Origin: CAYGTK01 sp964352775
GTDB lineage: Bacteria; Bacteroidota; Bacteroidia; Chitinophagales; CAIOSU01
DNA: 5,083 nucleotides
Reading direction: 5' to 3'
Assembly (NCBI GenBank): GCA_964352775.1
Contig: CAYGTK010000242.1
Span: forward strand, 1 to 5,083
Both the position numbers and the translations under genes were made by a program. Below are positions 1 to 5,083 of this stretch, one piece after another (position 1 is the stretch's first letter; the number at the start of each line of letters is the position of its first letter). The notes beneath the pieces were generated by a model. That model had not been told where the DNA came from and searched no databases. It saw nothing but the letters and a program-made list of their open reading frames with translations.

Positions 1-53
1 CGGTAAAGTGCACGAACTTAGAGGAAGATCGCAACTACAATAATCTATGCTTA
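1..53 (+). other. 5' leader or upstream extension of the gag-pol frame
   Basis: This stretch precedes the first in-frame ATG. In a complete element it would lie just after the 5' LTR and tRNA primer-binding site. I find neither a TGG-beginning sequence matching a tRNA 3' end nor the initiator-tRNA anticodon-region match used by Drosophila copia. The gag-pol frame is open back to base 3 with no stop, so these bases could equally be coding and the true start could lie upstream of the window. An out-of-frame ATG occurs at 47-49. Confidence 0.5.
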
Positions 54-82
54 ATGGCTGGAGACTCAACAGGGGAGTCTGA
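47..82 (+). other. Short out-of-frame ORF overlapping the gag-pol start
   Basis: The first ATG on the + strand (47-49) opens an 11-codon frame ending at TGA 80-82. It overlaps the proposed gag-pol ATG (54-56) in a different frame. Both ATGs have T at position -3, a weak initiation context, but the gag-pol ATG has G at +4 while the upstream one has C. If the transcript begins upstream, ribosomes would need to scan past this ATG. The short frame may be chance and there is no sign that its peptide matters. Confidence 0.25.
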
Positions 83-3000
83 CACTGAAAACGTCCAAGA
101 ATCCAAAGTAGAAACTGTGGGTGGTGGAGCTGCTACTGATACACACACTACGAATGAAGTTGTATCAGCTACTAACGAAGACACTGGAGACATAGTAACC
201 ACTTCTAACCCATCACTGAATAACGGAAGCTCCGAAACGCCTGCTAGAGCCTCCAATCCCTTTGATGCTGATCAAATGGATCAGCTTCGTGAACTGGCAC
301 GAATGTTTGGAAATAACAACTCCAAAGCACCAACCGATATACCCCAAGTTAAGGTAGACTTCGTGATTAAAAACTTTTCTGGAAAAGAAGAGGACTGGTA
401 CTCTTGGAAACAAAAACTCCTTGGGTACATGCACCTAAAAGGGATAAGCAGGAATATGTTGGAGGAGTGGGTCAAGCTCTACAGAACGTCCAAAGCACTA
501 CCCGAAGGCGATTCCATTATCCAGACAATATTGAACATAGTGTTCTCGACCAAGCTGTCAGGCGAGGCTGCCAAAGTTTTTCTCAATGATTCGAATCCAT
601 TTAGAACCTACTGTAAACTGTTGGACAAATACGAGCCGATGAGACTATCACGCCTATTTAAACTACTACGCAAATTGTTTGGCGAGATGGAATTCTTACC
701 GAGGATTGACGAACATTTCAGCCAATACCAGGAAATCAACAGGCAGATAGAAGACTTCGGAGTGAATCTCAAAGACGAGGTCCTGGTCTATTGTGCCACA
801 AGGGTGTTACCGCCATCATACCTACAAGCGCGGACGATGATTTCCATGATGGAAGAGTGTTCACTGGATAAAGCCGAAATAGTGGTCGAAGGTGTCCATG
901 ATGCTCTCACTGAGAACAGTAGTGTCAAGCAAAGTGTTGCTCTCGCAGTGAATAATTCGGAGTCTGCTTCAACCACGGGAACAGAGTCTATTACGACTAC
1001 CTATACTAGTCCTGCCACGAACCGTCCAAAAGGAAAATGTTTCGGCTGCGGGAATCGTGGACATCATATAACTGAGTGTCGTAAGACGAAAGGCTATAAA
1101 TGTCGCCACTGTGGAAAACAGCACCTCGAACGGCTGTGCAAGAATCGCCCAAAGGAGGAGAGGCTGAACAATATTGTCTTAATCAACCTTAAGGAAACAT
1201 CACAGGGACAAAATTCAGAGCACAAGAGGGAATACTCCCATACAAAGGTGCCAATGAGTGATATCATCTTGGTTGACTCTGGAGCCAGTCAGAATATTAC
1301 CTTTCGAGCTGAGAATTTGCAGGATCTCGAAGAAATTAAGGGCTCAATCACTGCTGCGAATGGCAACCAAATGACGATTGAATCAAAAGGAACCTATTCC
1401 TCACCCCTATACCCAGGATTAATTGTCAAAGATATGCATCTGGTGAAAGATGTAAATTACACATTGCTTTCGGTTTCGTGGCTTACTTCTCATGGCTGGA
1501 CCGTTGTATTCTCCAAAACACGGAGTTTCATGAGGAGGGGTAACACATCTCTGAGAATCATTCAAGCTGGAAAAACATTTGCGATCAAACCAATGGACGA
1601 TGTGGCCTTTCAAATTAGTGAGAACAAAGCCAGCTTCAAAAGGATCTCCAAACGGTTTGCAGAACCTGGAACGGTGGTAGTTAGAAAGCTCTTGTACCTA
1701 CACGAACGAACCGGTACAATAAGACCCCCTCCAACAGAGGCACGAGTACTAGGTCGAGCCAAGAAAAGCAGCTTCGAGAAGGTTTACAAAGGGGAACCAA
1801 TACTGAATCCTAAACGAGGAATACTAATGGACATCTCACCAGACCATAAAGGAGGCATCTTTGCACTCAAAGATTACCTATTCTGTGTACATACAGCCAA
1901 TGACTGGGTTGACGTTTTTCCCATGCAAAGCAAAAAGGATACAATTGTACATGTAAAACAGCTCTTTACCTACGGGGTAGACTTTGACTGGGTACAAGTT
2001 GATGGAGATGGTCCATTTATTTCAAGCACGTTCAAACAGTTGTGCGAAAATATGAACCTGCACCTTAAAATCTGCAGCCCTGACCGCCATGAAACTCATG
2101 GTAAAGTGGAACGCATAATAGGCGTCATAACTGGTAAAGCAAGAACGCTACTCAGCGGTGCAAACCTGAACAGCAAGAAGTGGTTTCCCTATGCGATGGC
2201 TACTGCCTGTGTGCTACATGTAAGGACACCTACCTTGAATAATGCATCTCCGTATGAACAGAGATATGGGGTGGCTCCGGACATTACGTGTATTAAGACC
2301 TTTGGTTGCATGTGTTTGATCTTGAATAAGAAGAAGCATCCCAAGAACGCAGCACGTGCTAGATATGGAATTGTAGTTGGTTTTCCAGTAAGAACATACT
2401 CGTTTGGAACCTATACTATTTATGATGTCTCAACCAAAAGAATAATTCATTCAAGGGATATTTATTGCTATGAGGACAAAACCATAATGGATATCCCTAT
2501 TCAACAGGAATATTGTGTTACCGAAGACGTCAACAACAATGGAATGTCAAAAGATGTATTGGTGGATAATCAACAACAACACTCGATTAGTCATCACCAA
2601 CAAGAAGAAAATAATCATCGCTCCCCAATGAGCCCTACAGCGACAGAACAGCAGGAACAAGACAATACAACGAACAGTTCTGCTGAAAATGTTTACTTGT
2701 TTCCTAATGATGAAACGGGAGATGATACGCACGAAACAATTGAGAATCATGATGGTAATACAAATAACACTGGACAGCAGCCCGTGAGGCGGAGCGCACG
2801 AATAGCCTCCAGTAATTACAATCGAAGTTATACACAGGTATTGAACGAAAGAGATGATCAAATTGGCTCAGAAAATAACACAGCGACCCACATGAGCAAC
2901 TACCTTGCATTGCTTGCTACTTCGATTGAAGAGGGAAAATATGAGGCTACAAGTGCCGAATTCGAGTCAATCAAAGAACCCGCTACTCTGCAGCAAGCTC

Positions 3001-4607
3001 TGGAATTGCCAATCTGGACCGAATCAATTGGTAAAGAACTCCTAGCTCTGTTGAAGAAGGGTACTTTCAAGAAAATAAAGCATGGGGAACGTTCGAGAGC
3101 TATTCCAACGAAGTGGGTTCATAAATACAAGGCTCACGAACTGAGGGCGAAGAGTCGTCTGGTCACTCTCGGATTTCTGCAGAAGACTACCAGTGAAGCG
3201 ACATTGTACTCTCCAACTGCTTCTTATCAAGCTGTGAAGCTCTTTTTTGTAGTGAGTGCAATGAATGGTCGAACAACGAACTCGATTGACATTGATAATG
3301 CATTTCTGAACGCTCCAGCACCTCCTCAGACAATAATAGAAATAAGGGAGATCAAGAGGATTCTAAAGGCACTAGAAAGCCACGCACCACTTTTATACAA
3401 GCAGATTGTTGGACTGCTTCTGGAAGTTGTTGATGTAAATGACTTAAATGAACTTACCAAGTTACGGGTATTGTTGCAGAAGAGCTTATACGGTCTAAGA
3501 ACGGCACCCCTGGCTTGGTTTAAGGATTTCCGAGCAAAACTTACTGATTTTGGGTTGAAGAACTGCCGCATCGATCAATGCCTGTTCAAGAAAGGCGACC
3601 TTATCGTTCTAATATATGTGGACGATATATTGTACTCAGGACCATTGAAAGAGATAGAAGAGTTTGAAGAATATCTTAGAAAGTGTTATGAGCTCAAGAT
3701 AATGGGAAGGACAACTCGGTACTGTGGCATTGACGTGCTCAGAAAAGAGAACAGCATCACACTAAATCAAGCGAAATATGTAGAAGATCTGCTGGCAAAG
3801 TTCAACATGCACGACGCTAAAGGTGTCAGTACACCGCTGTCTAGTGATCTCACAGAACTAGAAAGACATGATGAGAACAAACCGTCAAGCCCGAAGCATC
3901 TTCCATACCGTGAATTAGTAGGAAGCCTTATGTTCTTAGCCACACAAACACGTCCTGACATCTGCTATGCTGTTGGGTTGTTAAGCCGTTATAACCACCG
4001 CTATCAAGAACACCATTGGGTAGCAGCAAAGAGGGTACTCCGTTATCTGAAGTCAACCAAGCACTTTGGACTGACCATTATCATAAGTCTGGGCATTAAC
4101 AAGCAGATGGATGTGAAAATCTATTGTGATGCTGATTGGGCCTCAGAAGCAAACAGAAAGTCAGTCTCAGGAGTAATCATACTGGTGAATAACGTTCCTA
4201 TTATTTGGTTGTCCAAGAAGCAGACATTGGTGTCCCTATCGAGCACTGAAGCAGAAATGATTGCCATTTGTGATGCCGTAAAACAGATGGAGTTTGTAAA
4301 GCAACTGCTGAATTTCTTGGAAGTGAGCTACCCAAAATGTATTTTGCTTCGAGGAGATAACAAAGCCTCTCATCTTATAGTGACACAAGGTGTGATCAAC
4401 CGCACCAAACATCTGGACATTAGAAAATTCTACATTAAGGACAAGTTAGACGAAAAGTTGTACAAACTTGAGTTCGTACCAACTGATGTGAATATTGCTG
4501 ATATACTTACGAAGTCACTCGGAAGAAAGACTCACAACCAACTGATGAACTTGATCTTCAACAATCAAAACCTGCTTCGATCAAAAGAGGGTGTTAAAGA
4601 TATCTAG
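54..4607 (+). CDS. Copia-type Gag-Pol polyprotein (Gag, PR, IN, RT, RNase H)
   Basis: A 1,517-residue polyprotein with all functions needed for retrotransposition. In order: acidic Ser/Thr-rich N-terminus (1-95); Gag (about 100-290) with W115 and W118; zinc knuckles (329-342, 350-362); aspartic protease with DSGAS at 408-412; integrase with D593, D650 and E686; Asn/Gln-rich linker (811-930); RT with motif A D1079 and YVDD at 1188-1191; RNase H with D1359, E1399/E1401, D1435 and D1483. The known Drosophila copia polyprotein is about 1,400 residues, so this one is slightly long. There is no stop or frameshift between gag and pol, as in Drosophila copia. The start is the first in-frame ATG, but the frame stays open to the window edge, so it could begin earlier; M75 and M84 are later alternatives that keep the Gag domain. 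The stop falls 16 bases inside the proposed 3' LTR. Confidence 0.97.
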   Translation: MAGDSTGESDTENVQESKVETVGGGAATDTHTTNEVVSATNEDTGDIVTTSNPSLNNGSSETPARASNPFDADQMDQLRELARMFGNNNSKAPTDIPQVKVDFVIKNFSGKEEDWYSWKQKLLGYMHLKGISRNMLEEWVKLYRTSKALPEGDSIIQTILNIVFSTKLSGEAAKVFLNDSNPFRTYCKLLDKYEPMRLSRLFKLLRKLFGEMEFLPRIDEHFSQYQEINRQIEDFGVNLKDEVLVYCATRVLPPSYLQARTMISMMEECSLDKAEIVVEGVHDALTENSSVKQSVALAVNNSESASTTGTESITTTYTSPATNRPKGKCFGCGNRGHHITECRKTKGYKCRHCGKQHLERLCKNRPKEERLNNIVLINLKETSQGQNSEHKREYSHTKVPMSDIILVDSGASQNITFRAENLQDLEEIKGSITAANGNQMTIESKGTYSSPLYPGLIVKDMHLVKDVNYTLLSVSWLTSHGWTVVFSKTRSFMRRGNTSLRIIQAGKTFAIKPMDDVAFQISENKASFKRISKRFAEPGTVVVRKLLYLHERTGTIRPPPTEARVLGRAKKSSFEKVYKGEPILNPKRGILMDISPDHKGGIFALKDYLFCVHTANDWVDVFPMQSKKDTIVHVKQLFTYGVDFDWVQVDGDGPFISSTFKQLCENMNLHLKICSPDRHETHGKVERIIGVITGKARTLLSGANLNSKKWFPYAMATACVLHVRTPTLNNASPYEQRYGVAPDITCIKTFGCMCLILNKKKHPKNAARARYGIVVGFPVRTYSFGTYTIYDVSTKRIIHSRDIYCYEDKTIMDIPIQQEYCVTEDVNNNGMSKDVLVDNQQQHSISHHQQEENNHRSPMSPTATEQQEQDNTTNSSAENVYLFPNDETGDDTHETIENHDGNTNNTGQQPVRRSARIASSNYNRSYTQVLNERDDQIGSENNTATHMSNYLALLATSIEEGKYEATSAEFESIKEPATLQQALELPIWTESIGKELLALLKKGTFKKIKHGERSRAIPTKWVHKYKAHELRAKSRLVTLGFLQKTTSEATLYSPTASYQAVKLFFVVSAMNGRTTNSIDIDNAFLNAPAPPQTIIEIREIKRILKALESHAPLLYKQIVGLLLEVVDVNDLNELTKLRVLLQKSLYGLRTAPLAWFKDFRAKLTDFGLKNCRIDQCLFKKGDLIVLIYVDDILYSGPLKEIEEFEEYLRKCYELKIMGRTTRYCGIDVLRKENSITLNQAKYVEDLLAKFNMHDAKGVSTPLSSDLTELERHDENKPSSPKHLPYRELVGSLMFLATQTRPDICYAVGLLSRYNHRYQEHHWVAAKRVLRYLKSTKHFGLTIIISLGINKQMDVKIYCDADWASEANRKSVSGVIILVNNVPIIWLSKKQTLVSLSSTEAEMIAICDAVKQMEFVKQLLNFLEVSYPKCILLRGDNKASHLIVTQGVINRTKHLDIRKFYIKDKLDEKLYKLEFVPTDVNIADILTKSLGRKTHNQLMNLIFNNQNLLRSKEGVKDI
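351..923 (+). other. Gag capsid-like domain (UBN2/DUF4219 type)
   Basis: Residues about 100-290. The start carries the pattern typical of copia Gag: FSG at 108-110, then W115 and W118 followed by KQKLLGYM, resembling the family F-x-G...W..W signature. The rest is charged and mostly helical in character, with HFSQYQEINRQIE near 221-233, as in the UBN2 region where an F-x-x-I/L-x-x-x-L/I spacing is common. It should assemble into the particle shell that encloses the RNA. Residues 1-95 ahead of it are acidic, low in complexity and unmatched to any domain I know. The assignment rests on pattern and position, not on a profile search. Confidence 0.8.
1038..1139 (+). other. Two Gag nucleocapsid zinc knuckles, the second with non-standard spacing
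   Basis: The first knuckle has C329, C332, H337 and C342 in the canonical CX2CX4HX4C spacing, with the expected aromatic and glycine residues (CFGCGNRGHH). The second has C350, C353, H357 and C362, which is CX2CX3HX4C, one residue short between the second Cys and the His. Basic residues (K326, K328, R343, K344, K346, K349) surround both. Such knuckles bind the element's RNA for packaging and help anneal the primer tRNA. Zinc binding by the second is plausible but unproven. Confidence 0.92.
1251..1598 (+). other. Retropepsin-like aspartic protease domain
   Basis: Residues about 400-515. The catalytic loop is ILVDSGASQNIT with D408 in DSGAS, the copia form of the D-S/T-G motif. Downstream come AANG at 434-437, and LLSVSWLTSHGW at 471-482, which matches the family's NLLSVxxLxxxGY stretch. 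One catalytic Asp per chain means the enzyme works as a dimer. It would release Gag, PR, IN and RT/RNase H from the polyprotein. Cleavage sites cannot be placed by eye. Confidence 0.92.
1686..2483 (+). other. Integrase: degenerate N-terminal region, DDE core and C-terminal segment
   Basis: Residues about 545-810. The RNase-H-fold core has D593 (ILMDIS), D650 (VQVDGDGPF) and E686 (HGKVER). Exactly 35 residues separate D650 from E686, the classic D-D-35-E spacing. After it come the SPYEQRYGVAP and FGC motifs (732-742, 750-752) seen at the end of copia cores, then a basic YGIVVGF/YTIYD...IIHSRDIY segment (771-804) matching the usual copia C-terminal part. The N-terminal HHCC zinc site is mostly missing: H550 remains in LHERTG, but the other three ligands are not found. 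It would insert the cDNA into host DNA in the nucleus. Confidence 0.93.
2484..2843 (+). other. Low-complexity Asn/Gln/His-rich linker between integrase and RT
   Basis: Residues about 811-930 are rich in N, Q, H, E, S and T, with runs such as NQQQHSISHHQQEENNH, and lack a recognisable fold. Near the end is PVRRSARI (910-917), a short basic motif seen at this position in many copia polyproteins. By analogy with the nuclear localisation signal at the end of Ty1 integrase, it might aid nuclear entry; that role is a guess. The segment is probably disordered and could hold the IN/RT cleavage site. Confidence 0.75.
3006..3743 (+). other. Reverse transcriptase domain (RVT_2 type)
   Basis: Residues about 985-1230. 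Motifs in order: W988 with the ElxaLxkxGTF-like stretch; IPTKWVHKYK (1017-1026) and RAKSRLVTLGFLQ (1031-1043), the copia counterpart of KWVfKxK...ARLVAkGfxQ; YSPTAS; motif A SIDIDNAFLN with catalytic D1079; QKSLYGLRTAPLAW (1142-1155); and the catalytic YVDD (1188-1191). CGIDVLRKENSITLNQAKYVEDLL (from 1224) matches the LGIeV...lsQxkYi stretch that ends the domain. It makes cDNA from the packaged RNA. Between motif A and SLYGL there are 57 residues, about twice the number I recall for Drosophila copia, and the usual QPxGF motif is absent. Confidence 0.97.
4116..4523 (+). other. RNase H domain (RNase HI, copia type)
   Basis: Residues about 1355-1490. Acidic residues of the active site are visible: D1359 in YCDADWA, E1401 (or E1399) in SLSSTEAE, D1435 in RGDNKA and D1483 in NIADILTK. 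H1453 in RTKHLDIRKFYIKD is the conserved copia THKHIDI-type stretch. WLSKKQTLVSLSS matches the family's WxSkKQxxvxlSS signature. It degrades the RNA strand of the RNA-DNA hybrid and leaves the purine tract as primer for the second strand. The connection from RT (residues 1231-1354) includes VGSLMFLATQTRPDICYAV (from 1289), also typical. Confidence 0.96.
4583..4591 (+). promoter_or_regulatory. Polypurine tract for plus-strand DNA synthesis
   Basis: AAAAGAGGG is an all-purine run that directly abuts TGTTA. In LTR elements an RNase-H-resistant purine run just before the 3' LTR primes the second DNA strand. It lies within the last codons of gag-pol (residues around KEG, 1511-1513). The only rival nearby is the G-run at about 4691-4696, which is not followed by TG plus an LTR-like end. 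Confidence 0.7.
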
Positions 4608-4629
4608 GGCTGGACAGGACCTAGGGCTG
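4604..4629 (+). repeat. Direct repeat CTAGGGCTG (two copies) near the LTR start
   Basis: CTAGGGCTG occurs at 4604-4612 and again at 4621-4629, start to start 17 bases apart. ATATCTAG also occurs twice, at 4600-4607 and 4633-4640. The first copies cover the gag-pol stop codon. Short repeats in U3 can be protein-binding sites, but no such role can be shown here. Confidence 0.6.
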
Positions 4630-4867
4630 CTAATATCTAGATGTTCCAGTTTCCTGTTGTGAGGCTACTGTCCAACTGGCTTGGTTGGTATGGGGGGTCT
4701 CCACAATACACTGGTGAAGGAAGACTAGGACAATCTGAGCATCGATTAGAAGCTCCCTGGTAGAATTTGGCAACATGGAGTGACAACGCACAGTTTGGAG
4801 TGCATCACTTCCAAGAAGAGAAACTGGTGTTTCTTCTTTGGTCTTTTTCCCCTCAGATATCATAGGT

Positions 4868-4900
4868 TGATAGGATTAGAGGTTTTTGATCTGATAGGAT
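4868..4900 (+). repeat. Direct repeat TGATAGGAT (two copies) in the LTR
   Basis: TGATAGGAT occurs at 4868-4876 and 4892-4900, 24 bases apart start to start. The first copy is preceded by a related CATAGGT. GATA-like cores are present, but GATA-factor binding is only a possibility. Position within the LTR, just before the poly(A) region, would suit promoter elements. Confidence 0.5.
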
Positions 4901-4911
4901 GACGCAGTGAA

Positions 4912-4937
4912 TAGTTGAAATTATGAATTTCCAACTA
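4912..4937 (+). other. Hairpin just upstream of the poly(A) signal
   Basis: Bases 4912-4922 pair with 4926-4937 to give an 11-bp stem with one bulged C and a 3-base ATG loop. The stem is mostly A-T but has three G-C pairs. It ends 6 bases before AATAAA. Hairpins near the poly(A) signal can affect signal use in the two LTRs of a retroelement; a role here is inference. Confidence 0.5.
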
Positions 4938-4943
4938 GTTTGA

Positions 4944-4949
4944 AATAAA
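4944..4949 (+). terminator. Canonical AATAAA poly(A) signal
   Basis: AATAAA is the standard eukaryotic cleavage and polyadenylation hexamer. It lies about 340 bases past the gag-pol stop and within the proposed LTR, 57 bases before its end. T-rich sequence follows (TTCTATTTTACTTTC). It should mark the end of the R region of the element's transcript. Confidence 0.65.
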
Positions 4950-5006
4950 TTCTATTTTACTTTCAATTCACAATTAGAATTACAATTGCAAGCGATTTTT
5001 ATAACA

Positions 5007-5083
5007 AGTATAAGGAACTAGTAACTTTTATAAACTATTGCAAAAACAGGAAGAATATTTACAATCTACGATGCAAGGACTTA
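5007..5083. other. Putative flanking host DNA
   Basis: AT-rich sequence after the proposed LTR end, with no recognisable gene. If the boundary is right, AGTAT (5007-5011) would be the right-hand copy of the 5-bp target-site duplication that copia integrases produce; its partner would lie outside the window. TTTTATAAA (5026-5034) looks like a TATA box, but in a region this AT-rich that is weak evidence. Confidence 0.35.

Larger units (their letters stand above)
1..5006 (+). mobile_element. Ty1/copia LTR retrotransposon, 5' end not included
   Basis: One autonomous copy-and-paste element that moves through an RNA intermediate. It shows a single Gag-Pol frame with the order Gag, zinc knuckles, protease, integrase, RT, RNase H, then a purine tract and a putative 3' LTR. 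Integrase upstream of RT is the defining copia arrangement; in gypsy/Ty3 elements and retroviruses the order is reversed. No envelope-like frame follows RNase H. The 5' LTR and primer-binding site are not seen and presumably lie before base 1. If the LTR is about 415 bp, the whole element would be at least about 5.4 kb, normal for the class. The intact coding frame suggests recent insertion. The right boundary (5006) is inferred from the TGTTA/TAACA termini and is less certain than the element itself. Confidence 0.93.
4592..5006 (+). repeat. Putative 3' LTR (about 415 bp)
   Basis: It begins TGTTA right after the purine tract and is proposed to end TAACA (5002-5006), giving a perfect 5-bp terminal inverted repeat with the standard TG...CA ends. 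Over 13 bases the two ends match as inverted repeats at 10 positions. Inside are short direct repeats (CTAGGGCTG, TGATAGGAT), a hairpin and AATAAA, fitting the U3-R-U5 plan. No clear TATA box is seen before the poly(A) signal. The 5' LTR is outside the window, so the repeat cannot be confirmed by comparison. An alternative end is ACA at 5048. Apart from the final 16 bases of gag-pol it holds no convincing gene. Confidence 0.55.

Noticed and set aside
1..20. Search for a tRNA primer-binding site at the start of the window
   Set aside because: No TGG start with tRNA 3'-end complementarity and no initiator-tRNA anticodon-region match were found; the site probably lies upstream.
1080..1086. GTAAGA splice-donor-like site between the two zinc knuckles, as a possible source of a spliced gag RNA
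   Set aside because: A single weak donor match without an identifiable acceptor or branch point is not enough, and it would cut through the nucleocapsid.
2547..2861. 104-codon minus-strand frame opposite the integrase-RT linker
   Set aside because: The sense strand here is Asn/Gln-rich, so the antisense reads as hydrophobic I/V/L and looks membrane-like; this is a composition effect.
4630..4863. 77-codon minus-strand frame after gag-pol
   Set aside because: It lies inside the proposed LTR, has no recognisable motif and is of a length expected by chance.
5026..5034. TTTTATAAA as a TATA box of the element
   Set aside because: It lies after the poly(A) signal and beyond the proposed LTR end, in AT-rich sequence where such matches are common.
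5041..5048. Alternative LTR end at ACA (5048)
   Set aside because: It lacks the TAACA match to the TGTTA start, so 5006 is preferred, though it cannot be excluded without the 5' LTR.
5048..5074. AGGAAGA, TACAAT and ATGC near the window end recur in the same order and nearly the same spacing at 22-50, hinting at a repeated leader or LTR end
   Set aside because: The matches are short, need a 2-base gap and are separated by mismatches. LTRs of an element with an intact ORF should be nearly identical, so chance is more likely.

Overview
This window is eukaryotic DNA made almost entirely of one Ty1/copia-type (Pseudoviridae-like) LTR retrotransposon on the + strand. A single uninterrupted frame of 1,517 codons (54-4607) encodes a fused Gag-Pol polyprotein. 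The domain order is Gag, two zinc knuckles, aspartic protease, integrase, reverse transcriptase, RNase H. Integrase before reverse transcriptase identifies copia rather than gypsy. The host cannot be named from the sequence. Nothing bacterial or phage-like is present, and base composition is unremarkable except for an AT-rich 3' end.

Layout: bases 1-53 are either the 5' leader or the first part of a longer coding frame, because the frame has no stop back to the window edge. No 5' LTR or tRNA primer-binding site is visible. Gag lies at about 351-923, the zinc knuckles at 1038-1139, protease at 1251-1598, integrase at 1686-2483, an Asn/Gln-rich linker at 2484-2843, reverse transcriptase at 3006-3743 and RNase H at 4116-4523. 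A purine tract (4583-4591) is followed at once by TGTTA, read here as the start of the 3' LTR. The LTR is proposed to end at TAACA (5006), with about 77 bases of flanking DNA after it. The LTR holds short direct repeats, a hairpin and an AATAAA poly(A) signal.

The parts would work together as usual for this class. Gag packages the transcript into virus-like particles, protease cuts the polyprotein, RT/RNase H copies RNA to DNA using a tRNA primer and the purine tract, and integrase inserts the product. The catalytic residues of PR, IN (D-D-35-E), RT (YVDD) and RNase H are all visible and there is no stop or frameshift, so the copy looks young or potentially active.

The main oddities are loss of most of the integrase N-terminal HHCC zinc site, a second zinc knuckle with non-standard spacing, a long segment between RT motif A and SLYGL, and an ORF that ends inside the proposed LTR. 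I see no new kind of system; this is a somewhat divergent copia element.
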